From: an uncultured Mycoplasmatales bacterium
GTDB lineage: Bacteria; Bacillota_I; Bacilli_A; Mycoplasmatales; Mycoplasmoidaceae
NCBI GenBank assembly: GCA_949422915.1
Contig: CASPLF010000008.1
Location: 1-33,249 of the forward strand
Length of the DNA: 33,249 bases
Reading direction: 5' to 3'
Part shown: one piece after another, positions 22,820 to 32,564 of the stretch
How the letters are laid out: each line of letters starts with the position of its first letter
Position numbering within the stretch: the stretch's first letter is position 1
Notes under the pieces: model-generated
Seen by the model: the letters and a program-made list of their open reading frames with translations, nothing else
Database searches by the model: none
Told to the model about the DNA's origin: nothing
Translations under genes and position numbers: made by a program

Positions 22820-23794
22820 ATGAAATTAGCATTAGATGTAATGGGGTTTGAAAATGATCCAAATGAAGCAATTCAAGCTGCTAGAGATTTTGTCTCTAAA
22901 CATAATGATGTTTCAATAATTCTTTTTGGTAATGAAAATATTATCAAACCAAAATTGCTAACTCCTAATGAATTTGAAATTGTTCATTGTTCTGATATCA
23001 TCCATATGGATGATACTCCAATAACTGCTTTAAGAAAAAATGAAACTTCAATGTATAAAGCAATTAAATCTGCAGCTGATGGAACTACTGATGGTGTATT
23101 ATCGGCCGGAAGTACTGCTTGTTATGTTTTATTAGTTTATGGATTAATTAGAACTATTCCAGGAATTAATAAACCAGCATTTATGCCATATGTACCTACT
23201 AGCAATGGTAAAGGTCTTACTTTATTAGATGTTGGGGCAAATAAAGAGTGTTCTGGTAAAGATTTATATCAATTTGCCCAAATGGCTAAAATTTACTGTG
23301 AATCTATCAGAGGTATTAATAACCCAAAGATTGGTGTTATTAACATTGGTAGCGAAAAAGAAAAAGGTTTTGCTTATCATCATGAAGCAAATGACTTATT
23401 AAAAGCAGATAATTCTTTAAATTATGTAGGTTTTATAGAAACTAGAGAATTACTTAACGGTATAGTAGACATTGCTGTTTGTGATGGTTATACAGGTAAC
23501 ATTACTTTAAAAGCTTCAGAAGGTGCTCTTAAAACTGTGACTAACAGTTTAAAAGTACAATATAAAAAACCATGAAACTGATTAGGAGCTTTGTTTTCTA
23601 TTTTTGCAATAAAAGGTGTTAAAAAGACATTTGATTACAAAAATAATGCAGGTGCATTAGTTATCGGACTTAACAAAATTGCTGTTAAAACGCACGGAAA
23701 CGCTGATTACCAACAATTTTATAGTTCATTAAGCATGTTATACCGCTCAGTTAAAAATAATGTTATAGATAAGATTAAAGAAAATTTAAAGTAA
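22820..23794 (+). CDS. plsX: Phosphate acyltransferase PlsX
   Basis: 324 residues, full length. Interconverts acyl-ACP and acyl-phosphate; in a fatty-acid-importing mycoplasma it links FakA products to phospholipid synthesis with PlsY. Features: start LALDVMGFENDP (usually DxMGGD), VLSAGSTACYV, KGLTLLDVGANKEC, INIGSEKEKGF, VAVCDGYTGN-type segment (DIAVCDGYTGNITLKASEG) and NNAGALVIGLNK near the end. Two TGA-Trp codons. The start lies one base after the fakA stop, with no Shine-Dalgarno sequence, which suggests translational coupling. Confidence 0.95.
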
Positions 23795-23795
23795 T

Positions 23796-24479
23796 ATGAA
23801 GAATCTTCAACCATTATTTGATAAATTATTAATAAAACCTAAAACTTACTCTTGATATATTGAAGCATTAACTCATCCTTCATACAGAACCGTTGCTAAT
23901 GTCAACTATGATTATCAAAGATTAGAGTTTTTAGGAGACTCTATCATTGAAAAAATAGTAAGAGAATATTTATTTAAGAAACACCCTGAAATGTCTGAAG
24001 GTGAAATGACTAAAATTAAAATTATGATTGTTCAGTCACATACAGAATCTTTGGCAGCTAAAAATCTTGAATTAAATAAATACATCTTCTTGCAAAACTC
24101 TTTAGTAGATCAAGATGGCAATATTTCTGACAAGATTTTAGAAGATTCATTTGAAGCAATTATTGCTGCTATCTATTTTGATCTTGGAGAAAAAGAAGTT
24201 TTTAAAGTCTTAAAAAGAACAATTATTCATTTATATGAAATCCATTCATTAGATAAATTTTCTACTGACTATAAATCTTTATTTCAAGAAGCAATGCAAC
24301 ATTATGGTAAAAACAAGATCAAATATGTATGTAAGAGCGTTTCTGCTAATCCAGAATGTCCAATTTATGAAGTATCAGTTTTCACCAATGGTATCTGCTA
24401 TGGAAGGGCAAAAGCTACCAAAAGAAAAGAAGCTGAAAAATTAGCAGCTATGAATGCTTATAATAAATTAAAGAAATAA
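23796..24479 (+). CDS. rnc: Ribonuclease III
   Basis: 227 residues, normal size. Cleaves double-stranded RNA, including the rRNA processing stems seen in this window. The catalytic domain has the signature [12 protein letters not shown] (Glu44, Asp48), THPSY upstream, and [19 protein letters not shown] with the second metal-binding Asp/Glu pair. The C-terminal double-stranded RNA-binding domain runs from [14 protein letters not shown] to [14 protein letters not shown]. One TGA-Trp at codon 20. One base after plsX, no Shine-Dalgarno sequence. Confidence 0.96.
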
Positions 24480-24480
24480 T

Positions 24481-27423
24481 ATGGTTTTTCTAAAGAAATT
24501 TATTGCTACAGGATTTAAATCTTTTGCTACTAAAACTGAATTTGTTTTTGACAAACAAATGTCTGGTGTTGTTGGACCAAACGGAAGTGGTAAGTCCAAC
24601 ATAGTTGATGCCATTAAATGAGTTTTAGGAGAAAAATCAAATAAAGCGTTAAGAGGAAAAACTTCTGAAGACATCATCTTCCATGGTTCTACTAATCATG
24701 AACCTAGCAAATATGCAGAAGTCACCCTTGTATTTGATAATTCTAACGGAATGATTCATTATGAAGGCAAGGAATTATCTGTTACTAGACGTGTAGAACG
24801 TGGTAGTGGAAATAATGAATATTTTATAAATGGTGAACCTGCACGTTTAAAAGATATTCAAAATATCTTTTTAGACACAGGTTTATCTAAGGGTTCACTT
24901 GGTATTATTTCTCAAGGTACTGTTCAATGATTCGTTGAAGCAAAACCAGAAGAACGTAGAAGAATTTTTGAAGAAGCAGCCGGAATTGGTTTATATACTA
25001 AACAAAAAGACGAAGCTAATAACCAATTAGAAAGAACAACTGCTAATTTAAACAACGTTACTTCTGTAGTTAACGAATTAGAAAGAACTTTAAATAAGCT
25101 AAAAAAACAAGCTGAAAAGGTGTTAATTTATAAAGAAAAGAGAAAAGAGTTAACAAAGTTAGATCTAATGTTATCTGTTAAAGATTTCCAATATTACTCT
25201 GATAAATTAAACTTAGCTAATTCTAACTTTGAAAAAGCAAAGAATGAGTTAGAAGTGTTTGAACCAAATGTTGATTCAATTGAACAATCTCTTAAATTTG
25301 CTAAAGACAAATTAGAATCAGCAGACAAAAGCATTGAATCATTAAACAATGAATATACTTCATTGTTACAACAAATTAATAAGTTAGAAATTCGTAAGAA
25401 TTCAATTGAATCTAACTTGCATAATGACTTAACCAGTGAAAATGCTGAAAAGAAAGCACAAGCATATCAGCAATTAATTGCTGCTACTAAATTTGAGATC
25501 AATAATGCTAAAAATAATATCGATACCTTAAAGGGTCAAATTGAAGAATACAACAGCATGATTGGACAATTAAAAACAAGACGTGATCAATTGTCTAATC
25601 AAGCAAGTGATTTATCTACTAAATTAACTGAAACTAGAATGATGACTAAAAACATCATTGAACAATTAAATAACAAAAATAATGTAGACGCAGGACCGCG
25701 TACAATTATTGAAAATAGAAATGCATTAAGTGGCGTTAAAGGATTGGTTAAAGACTTTATTCAAACAGATGCTAAATATGAAAAAGCAATCTTCACAGCT
25801 CTTGGGAAACAAATCAACAATGTAATTGTTGAAGAGCAAGATGATGCAGTAGATGCAATTAATTTCTTGAAAAAGAACCAAGCAGGTAAAGCTACTTTCT
25901 TACCAATGGCTATTGTTAAACCAAAAATGGTAAAACCAGAACACATTGAGGTATTAAAAACTCTTGGTGGTTTTGTTGGAATTGCAAGCGAATTAATTAC
26001 TACTCAAAAACAATATGAAAATATTTATGCTAACTTGTTAGGTAACGTCATCATTGCTGATGAATTAAGTAATGCGACTAAGTTGTCTAATTACACATAT
26101 TCTTTATATCGTGTAGTTACATTAGATGGTGACACTATCAATGTTGGTGGTATTATGACTGGTGGTTTTAATAAACCAATTATTGCTTCTACCGTTAATT
26201 TAGAAGCTAAATTAGAAGAATTGAATAAAACTTATGAACAAACAAGTCATTTATTAGTTGGTATCAAACAAGAATTGGACGAAACTACTGCTAATTTCAA
26301 CTCAATATCAGCAAAACAAAATGAAAAGAAAATTCTTTTATCTAACTATGAACAAACATTAACTAATAATGAAAATGAACATATTAGATTAGAAACCGAA
26401 TACCAACAATTAGTTAATAAAAATAATTTAACTAAGGCTAAACAAGAGTGAAACGAAGTTTCAATCAATGAAGAATTAGCTCGTTTAAATTCTAAAAAAG
26501 ATAAATTAACTGAACAAATAAATGTAGATAAAAACACAAAAACTATCTATAAATCAGAAATTCAAGATAAAGAAGATAAGTTGACTGAATTAAGATTCCA
26601 AATTGACAAATATCGTGATCAAATTAATGAATGTGAAAAAGATAAAGTTAAATGTGAATCTTTATTAGAAAATATTAAGAATAAACTTAATAAAGATTAC
26701 AAAATGACTATTGAATACGCTACAGAAAACTATTCTGGAGAATTACCAATGTCTGATAATGAAGCACGTGAATTAGTTGCACGTTTACAATCAGAAATTG
26801 AAAAATTAGGTTCTATTAACATGGAAGCTCTTGAAGAATTAGATGACATTCAAGCTCGTTTTGATAGTTTATCAAAACAAAAACAAGATTTGGAAGATGC
26901 TAAAAATGAAATTGTTAACATCATTGCTGAATTAGATAATAGAGCTAGAGAAGACTTCAGAAAAACTATTGAGGAAGTTAATGCTAAGTTGCCAGAAATC
27001 TTTAGATACCTATTTGGTGGGGGTAACTGTCAAATTCAATATACAAATCCTGAAGACATCTTAGCTTCTGGTTTAGATGTAATTGCTAACCCTCCTGGTA
27101 AAAACATTGTTCACTTAAATTTATTATCAGGTGGAGAAAAGACATTGGTAGCTTTATCTATTTTATTTGCAATATTGCAAATAAAGAATTTCCCATTAAT
27201 CATTTTAGATGAAGCAGAGTCTGCACTTGACCCAGCTAACGTAGAAAGATTTGCTAATATCATTCATGAAAATGGTGATACCACTCAATTCATTGTTATT
27301 ACCCACAGACCTGGTACAATGGAACGTTGTGATGTGTTGTATGGTGCTACTATGCAAATTAAAGGTGTTACAAGTATCTTCAAAATTTCTATTTCTGAGG
27401 CGAAAAGAGACTTTGTCAATTAA
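24481..27423 (+). CDS. smc: Chromosome segregation protein SMC
   Basis: 980 residues, about 200 fewer than B. subtilis SMC but normal for mycoplasmas, the loss being in the coiled coils. Walker [10 protein letters not shown] (32-40), Q-loop region [17 protein letters not shown], two long coiled coils, and a hinge from about 419 ([11 protein letters not shown]) to about 560 ([11 protein letters not shown]). The signature [13 protein letters not shown] (881 on) and Walker [14 protein letters not shown] (Asp910, Glu911) complete the head. All ATPase motifs are intact. It condenses the chromosome with ScpA/ScpB, which are not here. The start is one base after rnc. Confidence 0.97.
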
Positions 27424-27425
27424 TC

Positions 27426-28454
27426 ATGGGTATTTTCAGTAAGATCAAAGAAGCTTTATCTTTAAAAAAGAAAAATAAAGTTTCTGCTCAAATTCAAAAA
27501 AAACAAGAAGAAAATTCTGTAATTAAACAAGAAAAATTTGACCAAGGTTTGAAGAAGTCTTCAAACTTTATCCAAGATTCTTTAAATGAAATTGCCAAGA
27601 GTTATGTAAGAGTAGATGAACAATTAATAGAAAAGATTGAAAACTTTCTATTACAGTTTGATATAGGATATGCTTCTGTTCATAAAATCTTAGACTCTAT
27701 TGTGGAAGAAATTAAATTTCAAAAAGTTAATGATCCAAAACTTATTAAAGAGATCATAGTAGATAAATTATTTATCTACTATATTCAAGATACTGATGTA
27801 AACAGTACAATTAATATTATTCCTGATAAACCTAATGTAATTTTGGTTACAGGAGTTAATGGAGTAGGTAAAACTACTTCTATTGCAAAACTTGCTAATA
27901 AGTTTATCAAAGAAGGTTTAAAAGTTGGGTTAGTAGCTGCTGATACATTTAGAGCGGGCGCTGTAGAACAATTATCAATTTGAGCACAACGATTAAATAT
28001 TCCTATTTATAAACCAACAAAACCAGGTCAAGATCCAGCAAGTGTGGTTTATAGTGGTATTACTCAAGCTTTCAAAGACAACTTAAATGTAGTAATTTGT
28101 GATACATCAGGAAGACTACAAAATAAAGTAAACCTAATGAATGAATTGAAAAAAATTGATAATATTATCAAAAGATTTGATAATTCACAACCTATCGAAT
28201 CTTTACTGGTTATTGATGCTACAACAGGACAAAGTGGTATCAACCAAGCAAGGGCTTTTAATGAAGTTACTAAGTTAACAGGCATAATTTTAACTAAAAT
28301 GGACTCAACTTCTAAAGGTGGTATTATTTTATCTATTAAGGATGCGTTTAACTTACCAGTTAAATTTATTGGTTTAGGTGAAAAAGTTGATGATTTAGAA
28401 GAATTTGATTTAGAGAAGTTTGTCTATGGAATCACTAATAGCATCATAATTTAG
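27426..28454 (+). CDS. ftsY: Signal recognition particle receptor FtsY
   Basis: 342 residues. GTPase that docks SRP-ribosome complexes at the membrane. A short lysine-rich amphipathic N-terminus (MGIFSKIKEALSLKKK) probably binds lipids. Then the N domain, and the G domain with G1 GVNGVGKTTSIAKL (Gly143-Lys149), DTFRAGAVEQL, G3 DTSGR, G4 TKMD and the closing GLGEKVDDLEEFD. The typical acidic A domain is nearly absent, as in other mollicutes. One TGA-Trp. It follows smc after 2 bases and precedes ylxM, the usual SRP-linked partner. Confidence 0.96.
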
Positions 28455-28455
28455 T

Positions 28456-28761
28456 ATGAAAGAATTAATCAAATATAGTGAACTTCTATATCACTATCTT
28501 CCTTTGTTTACTAAAAAACAACAGAAGTATCTTTCTATGTATTTCTTTAATGATATGACTTACCAAGAAATATCAAATGAATGTCACGTGTCTCCTGTGG
28601 CTGTTTTTGATCTTATCAAAAGATGCAAAAAACAGTTATTGTCTTATGAATCTAAATTAAATCTTCATAAGATTAATATAGAAAGACTTAAATACTATCA
28701 AAGAATTAAAGATAAAAAAATTAAAGAAGAACTATTAAAAATAGATAATATATATAAATAA
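28456..28761 (+). CDS. ylxM: YlxM-like helix-turn-helix protein (SRP-associated)
   Basis: 101 residues. Sigma-70 region 4-like helix-turn-helix: LFTKKQQKYLSMYFFNDM, TYQEISNECHVSPVAVFDL, IKRCKKQLLSYESKL. YlxM proteins are encoded next to ftsY/ffh and are reported to modulate SRP activity. The C-terminal third is lysine-rich and helical. It starts one base after ftsY with no Shine-Dalgarno sequence. Confidence 0.88.
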   Translation: MKELIKYSELLYHYLPLFTKKQQKYLSMYFFNDMTYQEISNECHVSPVAVFDLIKRCKKQLLSYESKLNLHKINIERLKYYQRIKDKKIKEELLKIDNIYK

Positions 28762-28766
28762 CATTT

Positions 28767-29468
28767 ATGTTAAAAGCAATATTATTTAATTTAGATGGTA
28801 TTATTACTAACCTATCTACATACCACTATTTATCTTGAAAGAGTGTTTTTTCACACTATGACGTTAACCTTGACGAAGAATTCTGAAATGAAATCAAAGA
28901 TCATTCTAGAACTACCATTGCCAAATTAGTTCTTGAAAAAAATAACATTGAACATGATAATTTAATGATTGAAAAAATTTGCGACGAAAAGAATGACTTA
29001 TATAAATCATTAATTGCTAATGAATTATCACCAACTAATGTATTGCCTAACATCCTTAATATTATTGCAGAAGCAAAGGCAAAAGATCTTAAAGTATGTG
29101 TAATATCTCATTCTAAGAATGCAAAAACAGTTATAGAAAGATTAGGTTTATCAAAAGCATTTGATTATGTTTGTTTTCCAAAAGAAAGCGATAATGATGG
29201 TATTACTTCTTTAATTGGTGCTTCACCAATTAGTAATTCTATTGCTGAATTCTTAAAGATTTCAGGAATAACAGGCGGAGAATGCATTGGTATAGAATCA
29301 ACTGAAGAAGGAATATTAGAATTTAACTTGTTTAATATTTTCAGTGTTTATGTAAGTAATTACAGCCACGAAAAATCATTAAAAGCTAAGATGAGTTTTC
29401 CATCAGTTGTAGATCTTAACTTAAACGAAATTATCTTTCAATACTACACAGTGAATCCAAATGAATAA
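28767..29468 (+). CDS. HAD protein related to beta-phosphoglucomutase, catalytic residues lost
   Basis: 233 residues, alignable end to end with beta-phosphoglucomutase: LKAILFNLDGIIT, then TYHYLSWK (cap start), NVLPNILNIIAEAK, VCVISHSKNAKTVIERLGL and CIGIESTEEGI. The nucleophile Asp of DxDG is Asn8 (FNLDG). The Mg-binding Glu-Asp pair is Glu177-Ser178. The Lys of the KPxPDIF loop is missing (GASPISNSIAEF). Ser114 and Asp10 remain. It is probably not a phosphotransferase. The frame is intact and it ends the fakA-ylxM operon, so it looks retained rather than decayed. Two TGA-Trp codons. Possible roles are sugar-phosphate binding or regulation; unknown. Confidence 0.8.
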
Positions 29469-29550
29469 TAAACTTTTTGCAAAAAGTTATTAATTCATTT
29501 TTATTTAAATTTATGTTTTTTGTAAGAAATTTAAGAAAATACATAAAAAA

Positions 29551-29578
29551 CATACTCAAATCACTTTGAGTACGTTTT
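29551..29578. terminator. Bidirectional terminator between HAD gene and minus-strand BspA gene
   Basis: TACTCAAA-TCAC-TTTGAGTA, perfect 8-bp stem with A6 before and T4 after. Serves both convergent genes. The stretch 29469-29550 upstream has no gene. Confidence 0.8.
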
Positions 29579-29596
29579 GTAGTTAAGTTAATTAAT
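29576..29596 (-). repeat. 21-bp 3'-UTR element, copy of 19595-19615
   Basis: Directly follows the stop of the minus-strand BspA gene and is identical over 21 bases to the element after the plus-strand BspA lipoprotein gene. Confidence 0.75.
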
Positions 29597-29597
29597 C

Positions 29598-31244
29598 TTA
29601 GGCTACTTCTCAGGCAGATGGTAAACTACCTTTCTCTTGTAAAAGTGATAGTAGTTGACTAGAAGTATAACTTCCCGTTGATTTAACATGCCCTGTATTT
29701 GCGATTTCGTGAAAACTCATTCATCCAATTGTTGGAGCAGTGCTTAAATTGTTTCAAACAATTTCATTAAGAGATGAACAAATTATAAAAGCCCATTCAC
29801 CAATTGATTGCAAACTGCTTGGGAATGTTATAGAGGTTAATGAATCACACTCTTGGAACCCGTTTCTACCAATTGACTGTAAACTACTTGGGAGTGTTAT
29901 AGAAGTTAATGAATGACACCCAATAAAAGCATTAACACCAATCGAAGTTATACCTTCAGGAATAATAACATCACCATGTACAAGGGAACCAACTTCTTTA
30001 CTACTGTTAGTTCATTTATAATTACCATCACTATCTTTTTCTACAACAACTTGTGCATTATCCCCAAGATTTGTTGCTAAACCATATTTTCCGTTATTAT
30101 CTTCAGGAAAAGATATAGAAGTTAATGCGTAATCTTTTGTGAAAGCCCATTCACCAATTGATTGCAAACTACTAGGAAAATCTACAGAAGCTAATTTTGA
30201 ACAATCAGCAAAAGCATCTAAACCAATTGTTTGCAAAGTGTTATTAAATTTAATAGTAGTTAATGATGATTTATAAAAAGCATCAACACCAATTGTAGAA
30301 CAAACTGAACCTTCAACAAAAGTTAAATTTGTAATAAATGATGGAATTGTTGATGAACGATTAGCATAAAAGGCTTTATCAGCAATACTTGTTACATTAG
30401 CTGGGATTAACATATAATTGCATCCACTATATGGACTTGGATTTGCTAAAAATTCTTCAGTAAAACCATATAAAACGCCATTGTCATCACCTATGTTATA
30501 AACGCTTTCTGGTAAAGCTGCACCTCAAGTTTGTGGTAATTCACCATTGCTCTTTAAATGTTGAAGCAATTCTACACTATCATGTCCATTAACTGGGTTT
30601 TTAATATTAATCACCCCACCATCTGGACAAACTCCACTAAATGAAGTGTAATCTAAACTAACATTCCCGTTTCAACTATTTCATTCAATGGTATCTAACT
30701 TTGAACAATCATAAAAAACATCTTCTCCAATAGTTGATAAATTACTTGGGAATGATACAAAGGTTAATGATGAACAACCTGAAAAAGCCAAACCACCAAT
30801 TGAATTTAAATTTCTTGGAAAATTTATAGATCTTAATGCATAACAGCTTTCAAATACGTAATCTCCAATCGAAGACAAATTGGTTGCATTTGAAAAATCA
30901 ACATAATTTAATAATGAGCATTCGATGAAAGCAAAACTATCAATTTCTTTTAAACTATTTGGGAAAATTAGCGAAATTAGTTTTGCACCTTTAAAAGCGC
31001 TTCCTCCAATAGAAGAACATTTAGATCCTTCAGCAAAAGTTAATTTTGTAATAAATGGTGGGATTGATGTAGTATTTTTTTTAGTAATAAAAGCCTTATC
31101 AGCAACACTTATTACACGAGATGGAATTTGCATAGTATCGCACATATCATATGCACTTGGATTTGCTAAAAATTCTTCAGTAAAACCAATTAAAACATTG
31201 TTTGCATCAATTTCATAAACTTCATAAGGTAATGCATAAGGCAA
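29598..31244 (-). CDS. Two-module BspA-like LRR protein without signal peptide
   Basis: 548 codons, one open frame from TTG (31244) to TAA (29598). A TAG lies three codons before the TTG, so no in-frame signal peptide exists. Module A (about 1-244) has the head LPYEVYEIDANNVLIGFTEE, repeats such as SIGDYVFESCYALRSINFP, and the tail HDSVELLQHLKSNGELPQTW. Module B (about 245-548) repeats this plan: LPESVYNIGDDNGVLYGFTE, several L.SI.FPSSLQSIG repeats, and the tail SSQLLSLLQEKGSLPSAW. Both match the lipoprotein at 18615. An AGGG lies just before the TTG, so cytoplasmic translation is possible. More likely it is a 5'-truncated or silent cassette. Many TGA-Trp codons. Confidence 0.75.
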
Positions 31245-31345
31245 TTTTCCCTAATGCTTCGCAGTTCAACATATATATGGAATATTATGATCCAAGCTGA
31301 AATATGAATAGAGTTTGTGTAACATGCTAATGTATAGGAGGAAAT
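31245..31345. other. Short gap between divergent surface genes
   Basis: 101 bases, no gene. It should hold the promoter of the plus-strand gene (TAATGTATAGGAGG leads into its strong ribosome-binding site) but shows no clear -35/-10 for the minus-strand BspA gene and no copy of the lipoprotein promoter cassette. Confidence 0.4.
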
Positions 31346-32437
31346 ATGAAAAAAACGAATAAGAAAATATTAAAATTAATTGCATTATGTGGCATTATAA
31401 CAACAAGTGTTCTTCTTGGAGTAGGAGGAATTGTTTATTCATTGAAAGAAGAAAAATCTAACGATTCATCTGATATCACTCCTTCTGGAGATGGAACAAA
31501 TCTAAACATTTCATATAATGGGCAATATAAAATTAATGGATATGTAGAAGGATCACAATTTGCAAAAAAAATCGTTTATGAACAAAGTGATTCTGGTTTT
31601 TCTATCACAACAAAAGAAGGAATTGAATACAGTAATTATGTAGATCTTAAAATTGTTAATGTAAGAAAAGATGGTGGTGATGAAATTGCTAGACCATCAT
31701 GGTTAGATGTTCAAAAATCAAATAATTATAAAATTGTTTGACAAAATATTTGGAATAACGAATCTGATAATAACTATGGCACATATACTTTTTATGTGCA
31801 AAGCGAATTAAACAATTATCTTTCACAACAATTTACTTTAAAAATCAATAGATATATACCTTACAGGTTGATTACAAGAGATGTTCAACAATCATCAACA
31901 AAAGAATCTGGTTTAGAGTATGAAAAAGATTCTGCTGAATGAAACCTTTATGAAAGTGCAGGTTGTGAAGTATTGCAATTTCCTAGAGATATTACAGCTG
32001 TAGAATCATGATACGACTATATAGTTCCTTCAATAATTAAAGAAGTTTCATTTGAAGACAATTCTAACCTTCAAGAATTTAGTGGGTTTAATGCAAAACA
32101 AATTGAAACAATTGATTTTTCAAGTATAAACAATAATGTTTTAAACTTTGATTGATTATATCAAGATGGATCTGAGAACTTGAAAACTATATTTTTTCCT
32201 CAAAAATTCAGACAAATATCTTATCAATGTTTTCATCAATGTCCAAACTTTAATAATATTGTTTTCTACAATATTCCAACTGATAAATTAGAATTTTCCG
32301 TTTTTTCTTGAAGCGGAAAATATCCTTTTCAAAACATTCCATCATCTGGATACATAACAATTCTTAATTCTCCATTACTTACAATCGATGGAGTAAAGAA
32401 AAGTTTTTCAGATAGAGGAGTAAATTCGTTTGCTTAA
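31346..32437 (+). CDS. Membrane-anchored BspA-related surface protein
   Basis: 363 residues, ATG after a strong AGGAGG. The N-terminus KKILKLIALCGIITTSVLLG plus VGGIVYS is a single hydrophobic helix without a normal lipobox (its only Cys sits in the middle), so it is probably an uncleaved anchor. An extracellular beta-rich part follows (NISYNGQYKINGYVEG, GIEYSNYVDLKIVNVRKDGG). Residues about 220-330 hold degenerate LRR_5 repeats (IIKEVSFEDNSNLQEF, QIETIDFSSI, LKTIFFPQKFRQISYQCF). Several TGA-Trp codons. Function: probable adhesin or surface antigen, by family only. Confidence 0.7.
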
Positions 32438-32509
32438 TGAACTTTAAAAGAATAATTTTTATAAGTTTTTATAAAAATTAATTTTTAATTTTTTTTGTTT
32501 ATGTATACA

Positions 32510-32545
32510 AAAAATATATTAGGTAAAAATACCTAATATATTTTT
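32510..32545. terminator. Strong bidirectional terminator
   Basis: Perfect 16-bp stem AAAAATATATTAGGTA / TACCTAATATATTTTT with loop AAAA. Lies between the convergent surface genes and works on both strands. Confidence 0.9.
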
Positions 32546-32564
32546 ATTTTTAATTTATATTTAA

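Noticed and set aside
30925..31218. Plus-strand open frame opposite the BspA gene
   Set aside because: Shadow of the minus-strand repeats; the minus-strand frame has clear LRR_5 modules.
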